DNA from: Tuctoria greenei
Lineage: Eukaryota; Streptophyta; Magnoliopsida; Poales; Poaceae
Length of the DNA stretch: 64,000 nucleotides
Direction: 5' to 3'
Assembly: GCA_036927565.1 (NCBI GenBank)
Contig: JAYESD010000008.1
Coordinates: 16,386,100 to 16,450,099 of the forward strand
The notes under the pieces: generated by a model
The model's database searches: none
What the model was told of the DNA's origin: nothing
Seen by the model: the letters and a program-made list of their open reading frames with translations, nothing else
Part shown: piece after piece, positions 20,076-29,509 of the stretch
Position numbering within the stretch: position 1 is the first letter of the stretch
Layout of the letters: the number at the start of each line of letters is the position of its first letter
Translations under genes and position numbers: made by a program

Positions 20076-22968
20076 ATGTCATCGAAGGGGAAGGGGGAAG
20101 GGAAGGGGAAGACAGTGAGAGGGTTTGCGCTGACACGAGAGCCTTTCTCAGGGACCTTCATTCGGTTTGAGTAGATGTTCCCTGCTTTTGGCGCATGCTC
20201 CAGAGTTTGTGGCTCGGGCCCAATCGGGTCAGGTGTGCTTACAACACACGGAGGTAAATTTCAGTTCACAATCACATTATTTTAAATTGCACTTATAAAT
20301 AATTATTTATTATCAATCTTTTTATTTTTGCAGTCTGACTCAGAGTCATCTGAGTCTGAGGCTAGGGGGCTGCTACAGGAGCCGGCTAGCCTCTCTCAGA
20401 GCCGACTAGTGCTAGCCTACCTTCGGAGCTGGCTAGCGCTAGCCTCCCTTCGGGCTCCGGTGGTGACCAGCCTTTCGGGTCACAGGACGCGATGGTGCCG
20501 CAGAGGCGACGGACGAGGAGGACCCCTTTACAGGTAAAAAACCGTATCGTATAAGAAATATTAGATGTTGTCTTCCATTACTTAATGAGTTAACATATTT
20601 TGCAGATGTTGGTATGACGTTTTGTTCACAGGGGCGGAGAAACACCACAGGCAGTTTAACAGTGTCCTGGGGGCTATATTTAAGTGTCACTACCCCGGTG
20701 TCATCGACGGTTTCCCAACCCTGTCGTGGGATGACTATGCTCGTGTCTCTCATGAGGTTCACGGTACCCTTCAAGGAGCCGTGTGGAACAATTTCATGGT
20801 AAGTTTAACTGTTTAATTTTTTCAACTCATTTAAATTGTTAATGCATATAGCTTAGATGTTTGTTTGCTTAAAGCTAAGGTACCAGGTAGAGGAACCGAG
20901 CGTGGAGGAGCACGCGAGATGCGTGTTCTATTACAATGCTCGGAAGCTCGCAACGGTGGCATTGTTGAACGCCCGAATCCAGGACGTCAACGCGTACCAG
21001 AAGCTGCACCCCCGGGAGTAGAAGCAGGAAAGTGGTCCATTTAGGAAGGATTCCGACACGTACTTGATAGAAGAGCGGTACGCGGAGGTAACTTTTTATT
21101 TTTAAATATTTACAATACCTATGTATGTTAAGTGCATTGATGAAATATGAAATATGTGCAAGTTAGTATTTCCTGGTTACAGGGTCGACCCGAGGCGTAC
21201 GTAGCTCTCTATCGGCATTGCACTAGCGAAGCTTTCATCGCTAAGTACATAAAGGCAAGACAGTGTCACATGGGGTCTGAGGTCAAGCACAATTACAGCG
21301 GCGATGGCTACTTGCGTTTGGCTAAATGCATGGCAAGTACATTTTAAGTTCATTTATGGGTTCATAATATATTTATCCCACTAACACGGCTATACAAGAG
21401 CGAGATGGGTCAGGAGCCGACCCTAACCCAGGTTTGGAAGAGAGGTCACAATGGAAGTGACCCTTCTCAACGAAGACAGTGCAGTCAGGTTGAGGCCGAT
21501 CGACTGATAAGTTTTCAAAATTCATCAATTTCATTATAACTAATACTATTATTGACATGCTTACAAGATTTCTTTGTTTTGTGGAAAAAGTATGTGCAGT
21601 AGGTCACGAAGATACATAACAAAGATTATGATTTGGAAAATGCGTTGATCGACCCCCAAGCCGTGTACGCGAGCGGAGGCTAGAAGGCCCATGGACGATG
21701 AGTTGGTCATTTGTTTCATTTCTTTTTCAATCTATCTTCTTCTACTTAGTATTTTTTATTCTTTTGTAGGTTTGCCATTCTTGATGGAGTTGTCGACTCG
21801 AGGTTGGCGCGACCTTTGAGAGGCGCTTCATCGACGTAGGCTCGTCCATTGAGCTGTCAAGTGGTCGTATCTCGCAGCCCCAGTTGGAGCTTCTTGCCTT
21901 GAAGGAGACACTGGCGCAGACCCAGGTAGAGCTGGAGAGGTCGAGGGAGAAGCAGCAGAGGGCGAGGGAGGAGCAGCAGATGGTGAGGGCGAGGGAGGAG
22001 CAGGAGAGGGCGAGGGAGGATAAGGAGAGGTCGAGGGCCTTCCAGGAGGTCACAAGCTTGTACATGGCCCAGATGCAAGCAATGGTGGCAGTAAGTAACT
22101 TAAACTACCGTAGTTTAATTTCATAGCATTTCAATAACATTTATCTTCTAATATTTTGCAACATCAAACTCTTGCTCGAAAGACCGGTTAAGAGATCGAT
22201 ATTTCTCTATTTCCGCTGCTGCAGGTGACCCCAGCGCAGGTAATAAACTCTTTCTTTAATATTGTCGTATTCATTTTAGTATTTCACATAGGGAGAGAAG
22301 GAGGTAGAATATAGAGTGAGAGAGAGGGTGTGAGGTAGAGGTAGAGTAAGAGAGACCGCCATAGGTTGAGAGAGAGAGGGGTAAGATAGAGGTGGAGTAA
22401 GAGAGACATAGATAGGGAAAGATGGAGTGCGAGGGAGAGGGTAAAGTGAGAGAGAGGATGCTAGAGAGGGAGAGGAAGAGAGAGAAAGTGATGTAGAGGA
22501 ATAGAGTGAGAGAATGAGAGAAAGAGAGGAAGAGGAAGAGACAAATTGTAATAGAAATAGAGGATGGGAAAGTGAGGGAGAGGAAGAGAGAGAGAATGAG
22601 TGAAAGAGAGAGAGAGGGAGAAGAAGAGAGTGTGAGAGAAGGAGAGAAAGAAATAGAGGGAGAGGAAGAGAGTGTGAGAGAAAGAGATAGAGGGAGAGGG
22701 AGAGGAAGAGAGTGAGAGAAAGAGAGAGAGAGGAAGGAAGAGAGTGAGAGGATGGAAGTTAGAGAGAGAGAGGAAGAGAGTGATATGAATTTGTAACATG
22801 TATAACTCTAATGTTCTTTTGCAGGATTCGGGAACGGTGGCGCAAACTCCTTCGTCACAGCTACCGGCACCCGAGGGACGCGCGGAGACGATCTTTTGGG
22901 CTTCGGAGGTAGTTGAGGGGCTAGTGTGTAGCCCGGTCGAAGTTTGTGTTGTGATTGATGTGTTTTAA
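20076..22968 (+). pseudogene. CACTA-2 second gene, Ptta/En/Spm-type (Transposase_24-like), multi-exon
   Basis: Exons with GT-AG borders can be traced: 20076-20253, 20334-20533, 20606-20798, 20887-21087, 21183 to about 21330, about 21400-21508, then a coiled-coil exon (about 21870-22090) and a last exon from 22825 to TAA 22966-22968. Peptides such as WYDVLFTGAEKHHRQFN, VEEPSVEEHARCVFYYNARKL, KHNYSGDGYLRLAKCM and QEPTLTQVWKRGHNG fit the plant Ptta/En/Spm transposase-like family. The coiled coil (ALKETLAQTQVELERSREKQ onward) suggests oligomers. Related proteins bind subterminal repeats in En/Spm. Stops at 20172-20174 and in exon 4 show that it is broken. The 21510-21870 part is unclear. Confidence 0.72.
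22290..22795. repeat. 500-bp GA-rich (purine) tract in a CACTA-2 intron
   Basis: The plus strand is almost pure purine, with 'gagagagaga', 'gagaaagaga' and 'gagggagagg' units broken by occasional t and c. It lies between the coiled-coil exon and the last exon of the second gene. The Leu/Ser-rich frame on the other strand is a by-product. Confidence 0.88.
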
Positions 22969-23084
22969 ATAATTTGTGACTGTATCTTGCTGCTTTGTGT
23001 ATTGTTGTTCTGTGAGCTCCCATCGTGCGAGGTAAGCAATTTTTTTTTTTAAAAATAAAAACATAACTTTTGTAGGCTATGGCA

Positions 23085-23175
23085 AGACTGACATAAGTTA
23101 GCCCAGATTAGCTTACGTCGGTCGGGCCATATCAACGTAAGTTAGACCACGATACTTACGTCAACCACACCATAT
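23085..23175. repeat. CACTA-2 right subterminal repeats, truncated
   Basis: 'acataagttagcc', 'cttacgtcggtcgg', 'caacgtaagtt' and 'acttacgtcaacc' are inverted relatives of the left-end repeats. The CACTA terminus itself is absent; the Athila LTR starts at 23176. Confidence 0.8.
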
Positions 23176-24289
23176 TGTTGGTATTTCTTAACACCACAGA
23201 GTAATCCACAAGTGCACGGAAATACCGTTGTAGCACTTCCCCTTAAGGAGTATTCCCAAGGGTATCGAATCCAAAGAACGTGTGTGCTAATATTTTGAAC
23301 TAGCTCACCCAAGGACACAAAGTTATTTGGTAGGCAAGGAACAGAGAGGAATTCAAAGTATTGATCCTAATTCAAGGTAGTTTGTAGTAGATGCTTGCTT
23401 CGGGCATGGGCTTACTCCTAGCAATACTAGGACGACTCCCGCCAAGAACCTATGGCATAACCGAACGTGGAGGATTATGAAGGACAGATAGGGCTGTCAC
23501 CACCTACTGCCTACCTGTTCAATCTGTGGGTCTACGAGATATCCATTGATGATTTATAACCTAAGCACCACACTTACGTTCTAAATCACTACTCTAGTTG
23601 TTTTGAACATAAAGCTACAACTAGAGCCTCTAATGAATTAAAGCAGTGAACCCACAAGTAACTACTTGTGCAAACTACTAAAAAGATCAAACTTGTATTG
23701 AATTCACAAAGGCTTACTTGACCGAGTAAAACTTTTGTAGGGGTACAAGCATAGAAGAGGGACTTGACAAGCCCAAGCCTCCTTCTCCTAGACTCTTCAC
23801 CACACTCTCCTTCTACTTTGGTAGCCTCTAAGACTACTCTAAACCTTTGGAGTGTAGCACTATTCTCAACTTTTGGTGTGTGTGAGAAGTGAGGTTAGGG
23901 GGTCTATTTATAGGTGGAGAAGGGTCAGTTCCTGCAACAATTAATGCGTGAATCAGTCACCATTGACTCCAGGGAGTCAGGAGGAGCCAACACATGTCAT
24001 TTGACCGAGTTTGGCGCCAGGAACAGGTCGACTGAACCCCTGGTTCGGCCGACCTGGTCAAGGCTCCCCTCGGGGAGTGCTTCCTCCAGGTGGCTTCCAG
24101 GTGGGCCCCTTTGATATATATGGTTGCAACACCGTTGGATCTCCTCGTATTCTTCTGTTTGTGGGCCATTTGATCCATGTGTTGCCACATTTCATCGCCT
24201 GATTCGTTGAAATCCATTTTCATGGATTCATCCCTGCATGTTTTGGTATTTTGGGTAATAATTCACCTGCATACAAATAAACACCAACA
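23176..24289 (-). mobile_element. Athila-B 3' LTR (left LTR of a minus-strand element)
   Basis: Begins TGTTGGTATTTC and ends AAACACCAACA, giving matched inverted ends. The block 'cacaagtgcacggaaataccgttgtagcac' is common in plant Athila-type LTRs. The length is 1,114 bp. The internal sequence to the right contains minus-strand noncoding sequence and a split reading frame that joins the Athila pol at 60975-64000. The 5' LTR is outside the window. No clear purine tract borders the LTR, so the inner border has some uncertainty. CATAT (23171-23175) would be one TSD copy. Confidence 0.72.
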
Positions 24290-26010
24290 CTTGTGGAATT
24301 GGGTTAGTGTATAACCCTACCACTATGTTTTGTGTTTCTTTTATGAACATTATGAGGTGAATTGATGGTCAAAATATGGTACTTAAGGACCGTGAACAAA
24401 CTCTCCCACACTTAGTCCTTTGCTCGTCCTCGAGTGAAGGCAAGTAGAACTAGAGTGTTGTCATGAATTTGCTATAAGGTAGAAAATAAGGATACTAGAT
24501 ATTTCAACTTATACCTTAATTCATAGATCCCCTTTGTGTATGTGGCTACCACATCAATCTTGGGTGTTCGAATGGAACAGTTAGAATGAAGTTCTCTTGG
24601 ATCATTCCCTGCTGAAATGATTTGGCAATTGCTATATTTGAAAGTCATAGGAACTTTTGCCCTTTCCTTCTCGATTGGAATCTCTCAAATCTCTCAAAGT
24701 CTTTGAGTCCTCACCATGTCATGTTTTGCCAATTCTTGTCCCTATACTAAAAGTGGCTATATCTGAAGCTTGGTAGGGATGAATGAGGCACACATTTGCA
24801 ATTCATATGTTACTAAGTCAAAAACTTGATCCTATGAGAGACTTATGCAATGAACAAAGTGAAGAGAAAATTATTGTGCACATGAATGGAATGGAGGGGC
24901 GAGGTGATAACTCCCATGAATTTGCTCTCTCTTAAGGATGAAACATGACTACTCTTTTAGTTTTTCTGAGCACTCTTACTCTTTTTCAAGAGTGGATGCT
25001 TTTTCTTTTTCTCGTAGCCATGTCTTCTACTCCTTTTTATTTTTAGAGAGGCCTTCATTTGTATTGTATGGAGTTTCTTTTTGGCGGATGGGTGATCGAT
25101 GGATGCAAACTCTCAATGTGAGAATTTTTGCATGAATGGAGTGCACAAGAGATTTCAATTTAGAAAGTTCATGCATGTCACTCAATTGGGTCACGGGTTT
25201 GACAAAGTTCAATGAAAAGCAAAGTGGCATATGCTTGTGGTTTTCAATGAATATATCATATGGCCTTGGTGAGTATATAAATTTCCAATGAGATTTTTAG
25301 GCAAAGTTCAAGACTTCAAATAGTTACAAATGTCAAAATCAATTTCAAGCAAAAGGATGATTTCTAAATAACTCATTTACCATATCACACTAGTCAAATA
25401 CCTAGATGATGTGTTTTTCCTATTGAATTATGGGAATCATAAACAAGGTAATGAATTGAAATATAAAGTATTCAAATTTTTAGCTTAAGCAAATCCTTGA
25501 CTACCAAATTTTATTTCAATTTGTTGAGTTGATTCATTTTAGATATGCAATGAAAAATATGAAATTAACTCAAACAACAGGGCATCGCATAAAGTGGGGA
25601 TAGGAAATCCAAACCGATTTTTTGGAGCGAAACGGTTTCGTATGGTGCAGAAGACAAGTTGGCCGACCAGGGGGTTCGGCCGACCTCCTGGTGGCTCTTC
25701 TGTGGTTCTGTTTCGTTGGGTCATTTTGTTTATTCGGTCGCGACATGTTTTGATATGCAACATTAATTTTTCACGTCGGGATTTCGTGACTTGGGGACAT
25801 GTTTCCCCCACACTTGTTTCGTGAATTCTTTATTCAACAAAATAAACTAAAGGGGGAACTTTACTGGTGTTAGATGAACCGGTAAGTTCACTTTATTGAA
25901 ATCAAAATATGGGGATGCTTACATTATTCAACCTAGCTTTGGAAAACAAATGATTGGAAAGGAATAAAAATCCTAAGTAGTAAGCATCCTATGCTGTCGG
26001 GACATCTAAA
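24290..26010 (-). other. Athila-B 3' noncoding region
   Basis: AT-rich sequence between the 3' LTR and the split reading frame. Read on the minus strand it contains AAGTGTGGGAGAGTTTG (near 24392-24408), a phrase usual in the noncoding part of Athila elements, and a G-rich AAGTGTGGGGGAAAC near 25803-25818. A CGGCCGACC motif near 25676-25684 is discussed under findings. No gene is supported. Confidence 0.65.
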
Positions 26011-26724
26011 CTATAGTGCGTTGTAGATGTCGGGGTCCCCAACGACACTACACAAGCACCGCAGTTTGGTGCTCATGCCACGGCGAACACAATCAATCTC
26101 CTCCTTGAGGGCCATGATATCGTCTTTCAGTTCTGCCCTCTCGATGCGCCCTTCAGCCAGCAAGTCCTTCAGCTTCTTGTTCTCCAAGCGGAGAGAAGCG
26201 AGTTCCTTGGTCAGCTGTGCCACTTTAGGGACACGAGGAGAGTCCTCATCACTGCCCTCGAACTGGCCGTGTGGCCCGTTGATGGCAGGTGGTGGGATGT
26301 GCCGCCTAATCTTGGAGGGCGACGAGCCCGTCGACTCCTCCATCGCCGGATTATCCACGTGCTTGAATAGGCCCTTAGCATAGCCTCCTTCGAGTTTGCG
26401 CACCCCGCGGATAAGAAAGCGATCTCCCATGCGTTCCGACAAGGTACAAGTGGGCGTCTTGTAGTGGTGGCTCACTACATTGCCCGTCTTAGTCATCAAA
26501 GTATACATGAACTCCTCATCGGGATGCAACGATGGGAGAGACTCGTCTTTTCTGTGGAAAAGACGTGTCTTGACTGGGCTTAGCCTAGCCAAAGTCGAAC
26601 GGCCTGGTGTCGTCGACTTCATCGGCGTTCTTCGAGGGGAGAGCGACCGGACAGCGCTACGAGGTGTAGGGTTGCGCCTGCGCGGAGTCATCACAGGCAG
26701 GATCATGGCAAGGGGCTTGACATC
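26011..26724 (-). pseudogene. Athila-B accessory reading frame, main part (split by A1)
   Basis: The minus-strand frame is open from the insertion point to the stop at 26011-26013. The protein has a basic Pro/Ser/Arg N-terminus (TPRRRNPTPRS, SLSPRRTP), a middle part with FMYTLMTKTGNVVSHHYKTP, and a C-terminal coiled coil (LTKELASLRLENKKLKDLL, about residues 155-215). I do not recognise a named domain. It lies between integrase and the 3' LTR, where Athila elements often carry an extra, sometimes envelope-like, frame; no signal peptide or membrane segment is visible here. The start codon is at 60568-60570, on the other side of the nested elements, and the frame agrees across the gap. Confidence 0.65.
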
Positions 26725-26729
26725 AATTG
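26725..26729. repeat. Left target site duplication of A1 (AATTG)
   Basis: AATTG precedes the A1 LTR; GATTG follows it at 60562-60566. Four of five bases match, with one later substitution as the simple explanation. Confidence 0.75.
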
Positions 26730-26858
26730 TGTAACACCCTCATTTTCATGCATCATGCCCTACATACACTCATATACATGTTTAACATTAACCCACAACA
26801 AGAGGAACGAGTTTAAAATTCATTTGGAGCAAAACCACACTTAAAACGCAGGAAAGTG

Positions 26859-27180
26859 CGGACTAGTCCGATTTTACTGAGGACTAGTCCGATTTCTCTC
26901 TGACTAAAAACTGACTTGTCCGTTTTTGGTGCGGACTAGTCTGATTTTTGGCACTGGAAACTTTTGGACTTGTCCGATTTTGTGCGGATTAGTCCGATAT
27001 CCCAATAATCCTTGAAAATTTGCTAAGTCCTTGGACTTTTCCGGACTAGTCCGGTGTTCCAGCGGACTTGTCCGTTTTCCTCTCCGTTTAAAGTCGGACT
27101 TGTCCGATGTTTGGCCATACTTGTCCGATTTTCTCTCTGGACGACCTCGGACTAGTCCGGTCCTTTCCGGACTTGTCCGA
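26859..27180. repeat. U3 palindrome array CGGACTAGTCCG / CGGACTTGTCCG in A1 LTR
   Basis: About a dozen exact or near copies in 320 bp, for example 26859-26870 and the final pair before 27180, upstream of the TATA box at 27348. Homologous arrays lie at about 47335-47660 (A1 3' LTR), 52020-52355 (A2) and 59715-60055 (A2). The motif and its short flanks ('cggacttgtccgattt') are the same as in the unrelated Copia-1 LTR. Confidence 0.92.
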
Positions 27181-27347
27181 TATTTCGCGACTCCAAGTTG
27201 ATCTTCTGTTTTATGACTTGTTTCTTGGGTTTCATGTTAAGTGGGCCTAGGGACGTCGTGCCTAACTCTTTTAGAGCCCGTGTGGGACTCTAAACCGGCT
27301 TCTACTCATCCCAAACTCGAAATCCATCTAACCCTAGCCTCCACCTC

Positions 27348-27355
27348 TATATAAA
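27348..27355 (+). promoter_or_regulatory. TATA box of the A1 LTR
   Basis: TATATAAA in the context 'ccacctctatataaacagcccc'. It is conserved at 47823-47830 (A1 3' LTR) and, inverted, at 51848-51855 and 59543-59550 (A2). The conservation in all four LTR copies supports promoter function. Confidence 0.75.
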
Positions 27356-28144
27356 CAGCCCCACCCCTTGGATTGACATCTATTTGTCACTTTTCCACCC
27401 ACCCAAACCCTAGTTCGTGGGGAGTCACCATCAAGGAGGGAGGAGAAGATCCCAAGCAAGAAGAAGAAGAGGAGGAAACAAAAGAGGATCAAGATCTCCA
27501 CCAAGTTTCGTTCTTCACCACCAATTCGTCCTCAAGTTCATCACCAACCCTACATCACCAAGATCCAAGTGTTACCTCCAAGTTTCTTGATTCATTGGAG
27601 TTCTAAACACCTGGTATACCTTCTATTATCTTTTCCTTACGAGAATTCAACCCCTAATCTCCAAATTTACGTCAATCTAGAAAACCCTAATCTTTTGATC
27701 TTGCAGAGTGCGGACTTGTCCGGTCCCTAGTAGACTAGTCCGATCTTCCTGGTTAAATTGGGTTGAATTAATTCTAAAATTTGATCGAATCGAATACAAA
27801 CCTGTATAAACTTGTTAAAAGCTATTAGAACTAGTTAGTGATCATTAAAAAGCAATCTAGTAACAAGTTCTACCTTGCATTTGCATCAATCATGCATGTC
27901 ATGTCATATTGAGTAATATTTGTGCACTCTTTGATTGTGTTTCTTGTCTTGTATGTTTATTGTGTGGATTAGACGGATTTGCGCTAGAGAGTGCCACGGA
28001 GGATCTACAGCACCAAGAGTTTGAAGGCTTTGACCCTAATCAACAGCAAGAGCAAGGCAAGTGTCCTTGAAGCATATTGATCCTGTTTTAAAATAAATGT
28101 TTTGTTTGCAAAACTGCATGCTTGTGTCAATTTTGATGGGAATC

Positions 28145-28979
28145 TGTCGGCGGTTGGAGCCAGCAGATCTCCCTTCACTGCTAAAGTGATTGGGGAGTTT
28201 GAAGTTCGGTGTGGGCGCGCGGAGACTCAAGAAGGTGAATATGAATTTGACATAGGAGACACAAGGATTTGCGTGGTTCTGGCCGCCTGAGCGTAATACC
28301 CTACTCCATGGGTGTGTCGGTGTTGTATTGGCTGTAAGATCTTGTCACATATGATAGCTTGTGAACGTCCCTGAGTGTATCGTCGGCCTGTCCTTTTATA
28401 GTACAAGGACAGGCCGTTACAAGCTAGCCTGGCCCGACATGTGGCCCCGCCGGTTACTAGTATTGATACACGATTAATTGCTGTTAATGATCCTGTAACG
28501 GGCTCTGACAGTGCCGTTACTGGTGTAAAGATCGTCCGTTTAAGGGTCATTAATATGGAATTAATGACACTTAATCGGGTCTTGAAGTCCTTGGCTCTCC
28601 TTTGAAGGTCCGGAGCCGTTACAAGGTCTTCTGGAGGTTAGAGGCTGGCAGGTCCGACGATCGGACACGTGGCAGCTCCGGAGCTTGCTGTGGGAAGCAG
28701 GTAGCTCCGGGGCTACCGGACACGTGTCAAGTACGGAGCTTCTCTCGGTCTGGGGTTAAGTCCGGAGGTGCCGTTTCGGTACCTGGCCCGGAGCTTCCCC
28801 CTTGTGGGCGGTAGCTCCAGTTTGGCAGTACACGTGGCGACCCAGGGATTAACCATGCTGGAGAAGCAGGTCCGGTCATGTCTGACAAGTGGGCCTCCGA
28901 GGGTCTTCAAACCAAGTAGATGGCTTTCTTTTGAAATCTTTGTAACCTCAAGGGGTGTACGGTTTTTAGGGTACCGACA
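28145..28979 (-). repeat. G2 3' LTR (left)
   Basis: TGTCGGCGGTTGG at the left and GGGTACCGACA at the right. A TATA-like box TTTTATA (28394-28400) reads leftward. U3 on its right contains G-box sites (CACGTGG near 28667 and 28832, CACGTGTC near 28721) and repeated AGCTCCGG motifs. Confidence 0.95.
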
Positions 28980-29509
28980 GTGGCCCCCTGGACCTACCTC
29001 CGAGGAAGATCACTGGGGTGAAGTCACTCCGTCGGAGGTGGGTCCATCCTTGCGACTCTTGAACTGAGTCTTCAAGGGTCTTCGAAGGTGCCGTTGGCAT
29101 GGATTTACAGTTGTATCCCACCGCGTGGCACACCTCAGGCGGCGGATGAGATCTTTGACGTGCGGATCTCATGCAATTGAAGGTCGCCGGTTCCCGATAC
29201 GAAAACCGTATCGGTTCCGCGCGCCCTGTCAGGCCGTCGCCTTTGGGTTTCCCGCCGCGTGATGACAACCGTTCGCCTGGGTAAAAGCTTCGACTTGATC
29301 GTCGGGGTGGTCCCGGGCCCTCTTGTCATCGGCTGGGTTGAATTCTTGAGTGGTATCTTCGACTTCCCTGCAGTTTCCATCCAAGCGTTGTGAGGGCTTA
29401 CTTAAGAAGGAAAGTGCGCACCGTCGGGAGTTCTTTACGCCTCTCATCTGATCTTGCTCAAACTCCCGACTCGTACTTCGCTCCTCTTCTCTTGCCTAGA
29501 TGTGCCGCG
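28980..29509. other. G2 polypurine tract and upstream region of the antisense gene
   Basis: On the minus strand CCAGGGGGCCAC directly borders the 3' LTR and is the likely polypurine tract. The rest is GC-rich and would hold the promoter and leader of the plus-strand gene starting near 29510. I see no clear TATA box. Confidence 0.6.

Larger units (their letters stand above)
10419..23175 (+). mobile_element. CACTA-2 transposon, left end to the Athila insertion point
   Basis: It begins with CACTACCGGAAA at 10419, a CACTA terminus, inside LINE sequence, preceded by TTC as a possible 3-bp target duplication. Subterminal repeats with the core TTACGTCGGCC follow. Two genes on the plus strand encode a TNP2-type transposase and a Ptta/En/Spm-type protein. 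Inverted subterminal repeats return at 23085-23170 and mark the approach to the right end, but the last bases are missing because an Athila LTR begins at 23176. The remaining terminus may lie right of the window, beyond the Athila element. It contains a gag-only LTR element at 14402-18930. Confidence 0.85.
26730..28144 (+). repeat. A1 5' LTR, first part
   Basis: Starts TGTAACACCCTCATTTTC; the same start is at 47206. It ends at the G2 insertion with the duplicated GAATC (28140-28144). It carries the palindrome array (26859-27180), a TATA box and two more palindromes at 27711-27739. The frame open after the TATA box (27373-27606) has no ATG start and is treated as leader. Confidence 0.93.

Noticed and set aside
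22461..22799. 112-codon Leu/Ser/Phe frame on the minus strand
   Set aside because: It is the translation of the GA-rich tract and has no meaning as a protein.
24938..25824. Small frames in the Athila 3' region (65-90 codons)
   Set aside because: Phe/Ser-rich or without features; the stretch has the composition of noncoding Athila sequence.
27373..27606. 77-codon frame after the TATA box, similar in 47848-48081 and, partly, in 51612-51830
   Set aside because: It has no ATG at its start, lies in the expected transcript leader of the LTR, and the A2 version is shifted. It looks like a conserved leader and not a protein gene.
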